A stretch of DNA of 64,000 nt from Salinimonas iocasae. GTDB taxonomy: Bacteria > Pseudomonadota > Gammaproteobacteria > Enterobacterales > Alteromonadaceae. The notes under the pieces are model-generated. The model was not told the origin of the DNA. It searched no databases and saw only the letters and a list, made by a program, of their open reading frames with translations. The position numbers were made by a program, and so were the translations under genes. The DNA is taken from the NCBI RefSeq assembly GCF_006228385.1, contig NZ_CP039852.1, forward strand, positions 62,001-126,000, read 5' to 3'. Shown here one piece after another: positions 55,851-64,000 of the stretch. Each line of letters begins with the position of its first letter. Positions within the stretch are counted from its first letter, which is position 1.

Positions 55851-58800
55851 ATGTTTTCAAGATTTTTTATCGCCCGTCCTATTTTCACCATTGTTGTTGC
55901 GCTGCTTATCGTCGGCGCGGGTATTTTCGGGGTATTAAGCTTACCCCTTGAACAGTACCCGAACATTGCTCCGCCCAAAGTATCCATCTCAGCCAGTTAT
56001 CCTGGCGCCTCAGCGCAAACCCTTGAAAATACAGTAACTCAGGTCATTGAAAAGAACCTGACCGGAATTGATAACCTTCGTTATATTCAATCGCAAAGCT
56101 CATCGGCGGGTACGGCCTCTATCACGCTGACCTTTGAGCCGGGTACAGATCCGGACATTGCGCAGGTACAGACCCAAAACAAAGTGTCGCAGGCGCAGTC
56201 GTCGTTGCCGCCGGTGGTGCAGCAGCTGGGTGTATCAGTGGAAAAGGCAGGTAGCAGTTACGCGCTTATCGTCGCCTTTTTCTCTAAAAGCGGAAATATG
56301 AGTCGTAATGATATATCCGACTTCCTGGTCTCTAACCTGGAGGAACCGCTTAGTCGGGTAAGCGGGGTCGGGCAGATACAGACGTTTGGGCCAGAGCACG
56401 CGATGCGGATTTGGCTGGATCCGCACGCCATGAACAATTTTAATATCACTACCCTGGATGTGATCAATGCTATTCAGGAGCAGAATGTTCAGCTGGCCTC
56501 CGGTGAGATAGGGGGCGCGCCATCGGTGGACGGGCAGCAGCTAAACGCCACCATCACTGCACAAACGTTGCTTTCCAGTCCGCAGGAATTTGAACAGATA
56601 CTGCTTTCTGTCAACCCGGATGGTTCCCACGTCACGCTGGGGGATGTCTCTCGCGTAGAAATCGGGGCCGAAAGTTATCGGGTGATCGGTCGCTGGAACC
56701 GCAAGCCTGCTTCGGGGATCGCCATAGAACTCTCACCTTCTGCTAATGCACTGGAAACCATTCAGAACATAAAAGCACGGGTTAAAGACTTCAACAGCAT
56801 TATTCCTGAGGATTTGGAAGTACAGTACCCCATAGATATCTCGCCCTTCATCGAAGCGTCAATTTTAAATGTCGTCGAAACCCTGTGTATCGCTGTGGTA
56901 CTGGTGGTCGTGGTTATATACATTTTCCTGCAAACCTTTCGGGCTACGCTTGTACCGGCGGTTGCCATTCCTATTGTATTGCTGGGCACTTTCGCGTTCC
57001 TGATGATGTTTGGTTACTCCATCAATGTGCTCACGCTGTTCGCGCTGGTACTGGCTATCGGCATGCTGGTGGATGATGCAATTGTTGTTACCGAAAATGC
57101 CGAACGCAAGCTTGAGGAAGATGATTCACTGCCACCTAAAGAAGCATCGCGCCTGGCGATGAAAGAAATTTCTTCAGCACTACTGGGTACAACGGTAGTG
57201 ATATGGGCAGTGTTTTTACCCATGGCGTTGTTCGACGGCTCTGTAGGGGTAATTTATCGTCAGTTTGCCATCACCATATCTGTTGCAATGGGCTTGTCAC
57301 TTTTTGTAGCGCTGACATTATCGCCCACCCTGTGCGCCATTTTTTTAGAGCAGGGCAAAGAGGAAAAACACTCAGGACCGTTCGGGCTATTCAACCGGGG
57401 CTTTAATAAGATGCGCGCCGGTCACGGCCGGGTACTGGAAAAGACCCTGAACAACCGATTTATTCTTCCCATTATCTTTTTCATTGTGATAGCTGTAGCG
57501 GTTTTCATATTTTTGCGTATCCCTACCTCCTTTTTACCTGAAGAAGACCAGGGTCGAATGTTCACGCTGGTTACCGGACCGCCCAGCACCACGCTGCAAC
57601 AAACCCGCGATAAGATTGAAAAGGTGGAAGATTTTTACCTGGATAACACCAATGGTGCCGTGGAAGGCCTGTTTACCGCTGCCGGTTTTAGTTTTTCGGG
57701 GCAGGCGCAAAATGTGGGGATCGCATTTGTGAAAATGAGCGACTGGGAGGCAAGGGGCCAGGAAAACAGCGTTTTTAAAATACAGGAAAAAGCCGCGAAG
57801 GCACTATCCGGCGTATCCGATGCCATGATTATCCCGCTGATACCGCCACCGGTAAATGCATTAGGTAACGCCAGCGGCTTTGAGTTTCAGTTGATTGATA
57901 AAGCCGGTCTGGGCCATGAAGCACTGGTGCAGGCGACTAATCAGTTTTTGGGCAAAGCTAACCAAAGCCAGATGCTGACGGCTGTCCGCTTTAACGGGTT
58001 GGCTGATAACCCGCAATACAATCTTGATGTGGATACCATTAAAGCCCGCGCGCTTGGCGTGCCCGTATCCACCATCAATCAGACATTGAGTGCCGCGCTG
58101 GGTGGCACGTACGTTAATGATTTTATTGAGAACGGACGCATCAAGCGAGTATATGTTCAGGCCGAAGATCAATATCGTATGCTGCCTGAGGATATCAACG
58201 ACTGGTATGTAAGAAATGAAAACGGCGGCATGGTGCAGCTAAAGGAGATTGCCGCAGGTGAATGGACGTACGGCCCGCCCAAACTAACCCGGTTCAATGG
58301 CAGCTCTTCCAGGGAGATTCAGGGCTCTACTACGCCGGGTGTAAGTTCCGGCGAAGCACTGCAGGAAGTAGAGCGTATCGCGCAATCTCTGCCCAAAGGC
58401 ATTGATATCGCCTGGACCGGGCTATCTTATGAAGAAAAGCAAAGTGGCAACCAAACCATGCTACTTTATAGCATCACGATTATTGCTGTGTTTATGATTC
58501 TGGCTGCATTGTATGAAAGCTGGGCGATACCTTTATCTATCATGCTGACAGTGCCCTTTGGCATACTGGGCGCGGTGCTGGCGACCTGGCTGACCGGTCA
58601 GGCCAACGATGTGTACTTTCAGGTGGGACTGCTTATGACCATTGGTCTGGCTGCAAAGAATGCGATTCTTATCGTGGAGTTTGCCCAGCACAATGTGAAC
58701 GAAGGTATGAGCGCATTTGACGCAGCGTTAACTGCCGCCAAGCAGCGCTTGCGGCCCATTCTGATGACATCGCTAACCTTTATCTTAGGGGTGATGCCAC

Positions 58801-58958
58801 TGGCCTTTGCCACCGGGCCGGGTTCTGGTGCGCAGAATGCTATCAGTATTGGTGTGTTAGGTGGTATCACTGCCACCACATTATTCGTGGTCTTTTTCGC
58901 ACCATACTTTTTTGTCTGGGTATATCGCGTGTTCTCAAAAGATGAGAAACATGCGTGA
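55851..58958 (+). CDS. RND multidrug efflux pump (AcrB/HAE1 family)
   Basis: A 1035-residue inner-membrane transporter with twelve helices and two large periplasmic loops. Features: FFIARPIFTIVVALLI (helix 1), LPLEQYPNIAPP, the proton-relay Asp pair in IGMLVDDAIVVTENAER (helix 4), FLPEEDQGRMF, and GLAAKNAILIVEFAQ (helix 10). It exports hydrophobic compounds using the proton gradient. It follows the adaptor gene by 3 bases and converges on the histidine kinase. No local regulator of the TetR type is present. Confidence 0.95.
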   Translation: MFSRFFIARPIFTIVVALLIVGAGIFGVLSLPLEQYPNIAPPKVSISASYPGASAQTLENTVTQVIEKNLTGIDNLRYIQSQSSSAGTASITLTFEPGTDPDIAQVQTQNKVSQAQSSLPPVVQQLGVSVEKAGSSYALIVAFFSKSGNMSRNDISDFLVSNLEEPLSRVSGVGQIQTFGPEHAMRIWLDPHAMNNFNITTLDVINAIQEQNVQLASGEIGGAPSVDGQQLNATITAQTLLSSPQEFEQILLSVNPDGSHVTLGDVSRVEIGAESYRVIGRWNRKPASGIAIELSPSANALETIQNIKARVKDFNSIIPEDLEVQYPIDISPFIEASILNVVETLCIAVVLVVVVIYIFLQTFRATLVPAVAIPIVLLGTFAFLMMFGYSINVLTLFALVLAIGMLVDDAIVVTENAERKLEEDDSLPPKEASRLAMKEISSALLGTTVVIWAVFLPMALFDGSVGVIYRQFAITISVAMGLSLFVALTLSPTLCAIFLEQGKEEKHSGPFGLFNRGFNKMRAGHGRVLEKTLNNRFILPIIFFIVIAVAVFIFLRIPTSFLPEEDQGRMFTLVTGPPSTTLQQTRDKIEKVEDFYLDNTNGAVEGLFTAAGFSFSGQAQNVGIAFVKMSDWEARGQENSVFKIQEKAAKALSGVSDAMIIPLIPPPVNALGNASGFEFQLIDKAGLGHEALVQATNQFLGKANQSQMLTAVRFNGLADNPQYNLDVDTIKARALGVPVSTINQTLSAALGGTYVNDFIENGRIKRVYVQAEDQYRMLPEDINDWYVRNENGGMVQLKEIAAGEWTYGPPKLTRFNGSSSREIQGSTTPGVSSGEALQEVERIAQSLPKGIDIAWTGLSYEEKQSGNQTMLLYSITIIAVFMILAALYESWAIPLSIMLTVPFGILGAVLATWLTGQANDVYFQVGLLMTIGLAAKNAILIVEFAQHNVNEGMSAFDAALTAAKQRLRPILMTSLTFILGVMPLAFATGPGSGAQNAISIGVLGGITATTLFVVFFAPYFFVWVYRVFSKDEKHA

Positions 58959-58974
58959 TCAGCAACTTTTTTGC

Positions 58975-60279
58975 CTAATGCTGGGCAGGCAGAATAACCC
59001 TTACCCGCAAGCCGCCACCCTGGCGGTTTTGCAGGGCGATTTGCCCGTGATGGGCTTCGGCTATCTCTCTGCATAATGCCAGGCCCAGCCCGCTGCCGGC
59101 GTTTTTGGTCGAGTAGAACGGAATCAGCGCGTTCGACAACACCGCTTCTGACATGCCCTGCCCGCGGTCGGTAACATCAATCACTACATCTTGCCTGCGC
59201 AGCGTCAGCGTCACCTCAATATCTTCTTTGGGAGACGAAGACTCGTGGGCGTTCTTGATGAGGTTTATTAAAAGCTGTTCAAGCTGTACTTCATCAGCCA
59301 GCAGCACACCCTCGCCATTTTGCTCGAAGTGAAACGGCCATTGTTGCTGCAACGTATTGATCAGCGCTACCACATTAATCTTAACGGGCTTAGGCTCTGG
59401 CAGTTTCGCGAACTTGCCGTAGCCCTGTACAAACTCAGTCAGGTGGGCGATACGCTCAGACGTCGTGGCGAATACGCGACTAAGGCGCGGCTCATTAACA
59501 TTTTCGCTTAAGATCTTGCCACTGTGCAGCATCGAGGAGATGGGACCGATAGAATTGTTCAGCTCGTGACTGATGATCCTGATAACTTTTTTCCACACAG
59601 CTACCTCCTGGCGGCTGAGCTCACGGGTCATCGGCTTTAGAATAAAGAGCGTGTGATGCTGATTGTTTAAAAGAATTTCACCGGTGCTTTGATGCCAGGT
59701 TTCAAGCTCATGGCCTTTTTGACTAAGCGTAAACAAGCCCTCGCGCTGCTCATTCATAGCGTCGCTGACACCCGATGGTGCCTGCTGTAATAAATCGTCC
59801 AGGGAGGCGCCTTCAAGCCTGGACGAGGAATGGAAAAAATCCCGCGCGGCATAATTGCTGAATACTACCTGATGGTGGTCGTTCACCAACAAAATGATTT
59901 CAGGCGTACTTTGCAAAACTTTATCCAACATCAGCTCGCGCTGATAAAGCCACTGTTTTTCGCTTCTCAGCTTATTGGCAGCCTCGTTATACAGCGTGCA
60001 AAGCTCGCCCAGAGGGTCTTTTGCATGATACGTCAGGGTGTTAGCAAAATCGCCGTCTTTAAAGTTAAGCAGACCAATTTTTATGGCATCCAGCGATCGA
60101 CTCAACCGGCCTACTGCAAGGTGCGTCAGCCAGCAGCAGATAGCCAGTGTCAGCACAAAAAGTGGCAACAGGTAAACAAGGCTTAGCTCGGTCAGCCACC
60201 ACAGAGGCGTGAACCCGATAATCACTGCCAGAATGACAGCCGCATAAACGGGGGAAAAGGGCGGGGCGGCGTGTTTCAA
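58975..60279 (-). CDS. Sensor histidine kinase (NtrY-like)
   Basis: A 434-residue kinase. Two membrane helices near the N-terminus (about 11-27 and 32-55) with almost no periplasmic loop suggest sensing within the membrane. A HAMP-like segment, a PAS domain (about 115-220, LQSTPEIILLVNDHHQVVFS), and the H-box IISHELNNSIGPI with His238 follow. The ATP domain has LLINLIKNAHES (N box), DRGQGMS (G1) and GSGLGLALC (G2). It overlaps the response-regulator gene by 4 bases and is its partner. Confidence 0.92.
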   Translation of the reverse strand: MKHAAPPFSPVYAAVILAVIIGFTPLWWLTELSLVYLLPLFVLTLAICCWLTHLAVGRLSRSLDAIKIGLLNFKDGDFANTLTYHAKDPLGELCTLYNEAANKLRSEKQWLYQRELMLDKVLQSTPEIILLVNDHHQVVFSNYAARDFFHSSSRLEGASLDDLLQQAPSGVSDAMNEQREGLFTLSQKGHELETWHQSTGEILLNNQHHTLFILKPMTRELSRQEVAVWKKVIRIISHELNNSIGPISSMLHSGKILSENVNEPRLSRVFATTSERIAHLTEFVQGYGKFAKLPEPKPVKINVVALINTLQQQWPFHFEQNGEGVLLADEVQLEQLLINLIKNAHESSSPKEDIEVTLTLRRQDVVIDVTDRGQGMSEAVLSNALIPFYSTKNAGSGLGLALCREIAEAHHGQIALQNRQGGGLRVRVILPAQH

Positions 60280-61604
60280 TAGTCAATTCCAAACTTCTTA
60301 AGCCGGCGATACAAAGATTGCCGGCTTAAACCGAATTCACGGGCGACATGAGCAATCACACCATTGTGATGCGCAATACTGCGTTCTAAGTCAGCTTTTG
60401 AGGGCTCATCATTGGGCGTTACCTGCGCTTTGCTGGTGCTGGTTACCTGTGAATAGTGCAGCGCAAAATCCTGCAGTTGTACCTCGCCTTGTGGCCGCAA
60501 AACAGCTACACGTTTACAGGCATTTTCAAGCTCGCGAACATTGCCCGGCCATGAATAGGCCTGTAATGCGTCAAGCGTTTCCTGGCTGATCTCCCGATCG
60601 GGCAGAAAATGCGTCAGTAACGGCTCAATATCTTCGCTGCGTTCAGATAATGGCGGCAGGTGCAATTCAATGACATTTAAACGATAAAACAGATCTTCGC
60701 GAAACTGTCCGTTAGAAATGTCCTGTCTGAGGTCAGCATTGGTGGCTGAAATTACTCGCACACTCACTTTTTGCGTAGTGACCGAGCCCAGGCGTTCGAA
60801 TTCACCGGTCTGTAACACTCTTAATAATTTCATTTGCCCGGCGGCAGACAAATTACCAATTTCATCCAGAAATAAAGTGCCACCATCAGCCGCTTCAAAC
60901 CGGCCTATCCGGGCTTTATTGGCGCCAGTGTATGCACCTGCCTCAGCGCCGAACAGCTCAGCTTCCATCAAATCCGGCGGCAATGCACCGGCATTTACTT
61001 TAATAAACGGCTGGTTGTGAAGATCGGAGGCTGCCTGGATCAGCTCGGCTATCTTTTCCTTGCCGCTGCCGTTAGGGCCGGTGATTAAAACATTGATATC
61101 TGATTGTGCAACCTGGAGCGCCATCTCTACAAGTTGCTGCATGACTGCGCTTTGATAAATTAGGCCACTTTGTGAAGCGGTAGATCTAGCGTCGGACAAT
61201 CGGGGAGATTGTCTGACCGGCGCGTGAATCTGCTTTTCCAGTAAGCCAGAAATAATGCTCAGCAGTTTGTCGTCATCCCAGGGCTTGGGAATGTAATCAG
61301 CGGCACCGGCTTTTACCAGGGAAATTGCCTGCTCAAGCTCGGTCCAGGCAGTGATCAGAATAATTGGTAAGTCGGGATTAATTTCACGCAGCGCATAAAA
61401 CAGCGAACACCCTTCCTCACCGGAAGTGGTGTCAGTGGTAAAATTCATATCCTGAATAACCAGTGCAATCTTCTGATAGCTGACCGCCTGCTTTGCCTCA
61501 ACCGGCGACTGAGCGGTAACTACCTGATAGCCATGGATTTCCAGTAACAGCGACAGCGCTTCCAGCACCGCATTGTTATCATCAACAAGAAGGATTTTTT
61601 CCAT
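60276..61604 (-). CDS. Sigma-54-dependent response regulator (NtrC family)
   Basis: A 442-residue activator: receiver domain (1-120) with the acidic pair Asp8-Asp9 and phospho-acceptor Asp52 (VIQDMNF); AAA+ domain with Walker A GPNGSGKE (176-183), sigma-54 contact loop GAYTGA (223-228, with Tyr in place of the usual Phe), Walker B GGTLFLDEIGN and the R-finger block; and a Fis-type helix-turn-helix (about 405-440, IAHVAREFGLSRQSLYRRLK). It lies downstream of two FtsX-type permeases, which it probably controls. Confidence 0.94.
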   Translation of the reverse strand: MEKILLVDDNNAVLEALSLLLEIHGYQVVTAQSPVEAKQAVSYQKIALVIQDMNFTTDTTSGEEGCSLFYALREINPDLPIILITAWTELEQAISLVKAGAADYIPKPWDDDKLLSIISGLLEKQIHAPVRQSPRLSDARSTASQSGLIYQSAVMQQLVEMALQVAQSDINVLITGPNGSGKEKIAELIQAASDLHNQPFIKVNAGALPPDLMEAELFGAEAGAYTGANKARIGRFEAADGGTLFLDEIGNLSAAGQMKLLRVLQTGEFERLGSVTTQKVSVRVISATNADLRQDISNGQFREDLFYRLNVIELHLPPLSERSEDIEPLLTHFLPDREISQETLDALQAYSWPGNVRELENACKRVAVLRPQGEVQLQDFALHYSQVTSTSKAQVTPNDEPSKADLERSIAHHNGVIAHVAREFGLSRQSLYRRLKKFGIDY

Positions 61605-61625
61605 CGTTATTATTCTTGTGGGAAG

Positions 61626-61652
61626 GTGTTACACCAAAATAAAGTGTAACAC
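61626..61652. promoter_or_regulatory. Perfect inverted repeat upstream of the sigma-54 regulator
   Basis: GTGTTACAC (61626-61634) and GTGTAACAC (61644-61652) are exact inverted copies 9 bases apart, and the pairing can be extended by flanking GGAA and TTCC with one mismatch each side. No T tract follows on the minus strand in use. A spaced palindrome like this is typical of binding sites for Fis-type helix-turn-helix regulators, so autoregulation is a reasonable inference; a hairpin in the polycistronic RNA is the alternative. Confidence 0.5.
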
Positions 61653-61663
61653 GTTCCTTATAT

Positions 61664-62869
61664 TTAAATACTGCGGGTAGCAACACTGGGTGATATGCGG
61701 GCCGCACGGCGAGCCGGGAATATCACAGCCAGTAAGCTCATTATCAATACTACCGCTGCGGTAATCATAACGTATGTATGACTTAATGGTGGTACCGAAA
61801 AGCGGCTTATCAGTTCGTGCCCCAGCCACACCGCCAGCCCTGCACCAATAAGCAGACCGGCAAGGCATACCATGGTATTTTCAATCAGAAAGTAGCGGAT
61901 AATGGCCGACTTTCTGGCACCCAGCGCACGACGGGTGCCAATCTGACGGGTACGCTTGGAAATATTAAACAGTGTTAGCCCGAATATGCCCAGCGCGGTT
62001 ACAGCGACCAGGACCACAATCAGCACCATCAGCATCCGCATCATCAGCACGTCAGACGCATTGTACTGCGCCTTGTTCTCATCCAGTCCGATGACGTTTA
62101 CCACAACACGCTTGTCATAGGCGGCAAGCATCTTATCTTCCATCTGCTTCATGATATCGGCCCTGTCCTCGGGTGCGGTACGCACTACGATCTGCTGATA
62201 GGACTGCGCCTGGATAAAGGGAATAATAACAACATTGTCGGAAGCGCCACTTTTCAGCCAGGGTCCTTTCATGTGTTCTACCACCCCGATAATTTTAAAC
62301 GGCGCATCTCCCATGTAAACCATCTGACCAAGCCCGTCGCCGTCCGGAAACGCTTCATTAAGAAAGGCCCGGCTGACAATAGCAACTTCGGTCAGTTTAC
62401 TTCTGTCCTGTGTGACCAAAACCTCGTTAATGTCAAAGTTGCGCCCTTCTGCCAGCGTTAAACCAAGTGTACTCAATGCGTGTTCATCGGCAAAAAGGTA
62501 GGCCGATGGTATTGTTCGGCTTTTTTGTGGCTCAGGTTTCAACCGCAGGCTGGTAGAGCTGCCGCTGCCGGATAACGGCACAGAGCTGAATAGTGCTGCA
62601 TCGATAACTCCCGGCATATTTCGTAGCATTGCTTCATCTTCTTCAAACTGCTGCGAGATGTCACGTTCCTTTCCAAAGGTCATCACCCCAAAGGAAAAAA
62701 TGCTTTCCTCCGGGTAACCGGTATCCTGATTAAGATACGTGATCCGGTCGTTGATAATAAAAGCGGCATTGCTGACAATGGCTGTGGTGATAGCTATCTG
62801 AATCAAAAGTAAAACGGCACCCACTTTAGAGCGTCGCAAAGCATTAAATATAGGCTTAATTTCCAGCAT
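61664..62869 (-). CDS. ABC transporter permease, FtsX/MacB-like
   Basis: A 401-residue permease: N-terminal helix (VGAVLLLIQIAITTAIVS), a large periplasmic MacB-type core domain (about 40-270), and three C-terminal helices (about 277-300, 325-350 and 370-390) with the FtsX signature SKRTRQIGTRRALGARKSAI between them. Permeases of this type work as mechanotransmitters in export of peptides, lipoproteins or antibiotics. It is preceded 9 bases upstream by a second permease of the same kind. An ATPase and an adaptor are expected beyond the window. Confidence 0.88.
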   Translation of the reverse strand: MLEIKPIFNALRRSKVGAVLLLIQIAITTAIVSNAAFIINDRITYLNQDTGYPEESIFSFGVMTFGKERDISQQFEEDEAMLRNMPGVIDAALFSSVPLSGSGSSTSLRLKPEPQKSRTIPSAYLFADEHALSTLGLTLAEGRNFDINEVLVTQDRSKLTEVAIVSRAFLNEAFPDGDGLGQMVYMGDAPFKIIGVVEHMKGPWLKSGASDNVVIIPFIQAQSYQQIVVRTAPEDRADIMKQMEDKMLAAYDKRVVVNVIGLDENKAQYNASDVLMMRMLMVLIVVLVAVTALGIFGLTLFNISKRTRQIGTRRALGARKSAIIRYFLIENTMVCLAGLLIGAGLAVWLGHELISRFSVPPLSHTYVMITAAVVLIMSLLAVIFPARRAARISPSVATRSI

Positions 62870-62878
62870 GAGGGGCTC

Positions 62879-64000
62879 CTATTGGGTTTTCAGGTAAGTG
62901 GCAGGTGTCGTACGGCAGACCAGCCACGCCGGATAGACACCAGCAATAACACAGGCGGTAATAGCAATGACCGGTGCTGAAAGCAGCATGGACATATCCA
63001 TGGTCGCCAGTGACTCGTATCTATCCTGCGTGACGCGAACACCCCAGAGTCCAAGCTGCGCAATAGCAATGCCCAGCAGACCACCAACAAAGCCCAGCAT
63101 GGAAACCTCAACAATATGCTGCATAAACACCTGCCATTTACTTGCACCCAGTGCTCTGCGCACGCCTACCTCAGGCGCCCGGCGCATGAATTTGGCCAGC
63201 AGCAGGCCCAGAATATTGGCCAGGCAGACCGCCAGGAACATAAAGCTCAAGGCCACCAGAATCTGGTTATCCTCAGACACAATTTCACGGTAATCCAGCC
63301 AGGTATTTACGTCACGTAACGCGAACTCCAGCTTTTCACGGTTAAAGCGGCCCAGCGCTTGTTGCTGTTGCATGTAGGCCATCAGGTCCTCGCGATATTG
63401 GGCTACAGCCTGCGCATCATCAAGCTCGACCCAAAACTGCACCCAGAATAGCTCTGACTGTAGCTTGTCTTTGAAGTTATTGATGTTTTCAAACTTCCAG
63501 CCCTGGGTGTTCCCCCATGTGTCAATGCTCTGAGCGGGTATGCGCTCAAAAGGCACATACACCTGCTCATGATCCAGAAAGGCGCCGTTATTAACATCGT
63601 AGAACTTCATGTGGGTCTTCCAGTCCTGCGTCACCCCAACGACCCGGTAGCTTATTTCATCAAGAAATATCTGCTCACCAACAGCGTTACGACCACCAAA
63701 TAGCTTGTCATTGAGTTCCTGGCTGATAACGGCTACCGGACTGGCTGATTCAGCCTGCTGCTCACTCCACGGGCCGCCGTAAATAAACTGCTTATCAAAC
63801 ATGGAGAAAAAGTCGCGGTGAGTGGCCCTGACACTTTCGATAAACGGGCGCAGGTCGCTGTTGTTCATGGTAATTGTCATACCCGTGCGGATCATGGCAG
63901 CTTTATGGTCCGGAAAGGGCTGGTTGTATAAATTCACCGCGTCTTTATAGGTAAGCTGAAGCGGAAGATTGTCTGCTCCCCAGCCTTCTTCGCCATCATC
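62879..64000 (-). CDS. ABC transporter permease, FtsX/MacB-like, partial (N-terminus outside window)
   Basis: The frame stays open to the right edge, so the true start is beyond 64000; a GTG at 63937 is internal. The visible 373 residues hold the end of a MacB-type periplasmic domain (AVISQELNDKLFGGRNAVGEQ, a hallmark of this family) and three C-terminal helices (about 248-270, 295-320 and 340-362) with RRAPEVGVRRALGASKWQVF. It is in tandem with the next permease, forming a heterodimeric pair, and upstream of the sigma-54 two-component genes in the same transcription unit. Confidence 0.88.
   Translation of the reverse strand, partial: DDGEEGWGADNLPLQLTYKDAVNLYNQPFPDHKAAMIRTGMTITMNNSDLRPFIESVRATHRDFFSMFDKQFIYGGPWSEQQAESASPVAVISQELNDKLFGGRNAVGEQIFLDEISYRVVGVTQDWKTHMKFYDVNNGAFLDHEQVYVPFERIPAQSIDTWGNTQGWKFENINNFKDKLQSELFWVQFWVELDDAQAVAQYREDLMAYMQQQQALGRFNREKLEFALRDVNTWLDYREIVSEDNQILVALSFMFLAVCLANILGLLLAKFMRRAPEVGVRRALGASKWQVFMQHIVEVSMLGFVGGLLGIAIAQLGLWGVRVTQDRYESLATMDMSMLLSAPVIAITACVIAGVYPAWLVCRTTPATYLKTQ

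Overview
The window looks like a chromosomal segment of a marine gammaproteobacterium of the Alteromonadaceae (Alteromonas/Aestuariibacter/Salinimonas type). This rests on gene content and order that I recognise: rpmB-rpmG, mutM, coaD, kdkA next to an opsX-like heptosyltransferase, kbl-tdh, glpE-glpG, ubiC-ubiA with ubiK opposite, rep, a cytochrome c5, and a large xylan locus with TonB-dependent transport and a PEP-CTERM-like protein. No similarity search was possible, so the taxonomy is inference.

Layout. 1-5.2 kb holds housekeeping genes: the tail of a CDP-glycerol-type transferase, two ribosomal proteins, DNA repair, CoA synthesis and LPS inner-core genes. 5.3-9.4 kb is a three-gene unit of a small periplasmic binding-like protein, an outer-membrane beta-barrel and a membrane GGDEF-EAL protein. 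9.5-12.9 kb carries threonine catabolism (kbl-tdh), a rhodanese and a rhomboid protease. 12.9-17.3 kb has an orphan FliL-like protein, ubiquinone genes and Rep helicase. 17.3-20.6 kb has a GAF-GAF-GGDEF-EAL protein and cytochrome c5. 20.7-24.3 kb is a small accessory patch: tRNA-Arg(CCG) followed by a chain of hairpins and a 19-bp copy of its own 3' end, then a DUF3010 protein, a methyltransferase-HNH fusion and a small MscS channel.

24.5-54.3 kb is a xylan utilisation locus. On the minus strand are xylB, xylA, a CE20-type acetylesterase, a GH9 enzyme, a TonB-dependent receptor whose frame is broken in the plug domain, then SapC, a JmjC-like cupin and a tryptophan-halogenase-family protein. 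On the plus strand are xylR, GH43, GH115, a lipoprotein GH43, a sugar:H+ symporter, a large GH9 enzyme, a periplasmic DNA ligase, and a two-gene unit of a PEP-CTERM-like surface protein with a multidomain GH10 xylanase. The inferred flow is: GH10 cuts xylan outside the cell, the receptor imports oligomers, GH115 removes methylglucuronic acid, the esterase removes acetyl groups, the GH43 enzymes release xylose, the symporter imports it, and XylA and XylB convert it to xylulose 5-phosphate. A short element (core CATAAT) recurs 57-83 bp before xylA, xylB, the GH43 operon and the large GH9 gene and may be the XylR operator.

54.5-64 kb holds an AcrAB-type RND pump, then, in the opposite direction, a sigma-54 two-component pair downstream of two FtsX/MacB-like permeases, the first cut by the window end. 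A perfect inverted repeat lies between the permeases and the regulator.
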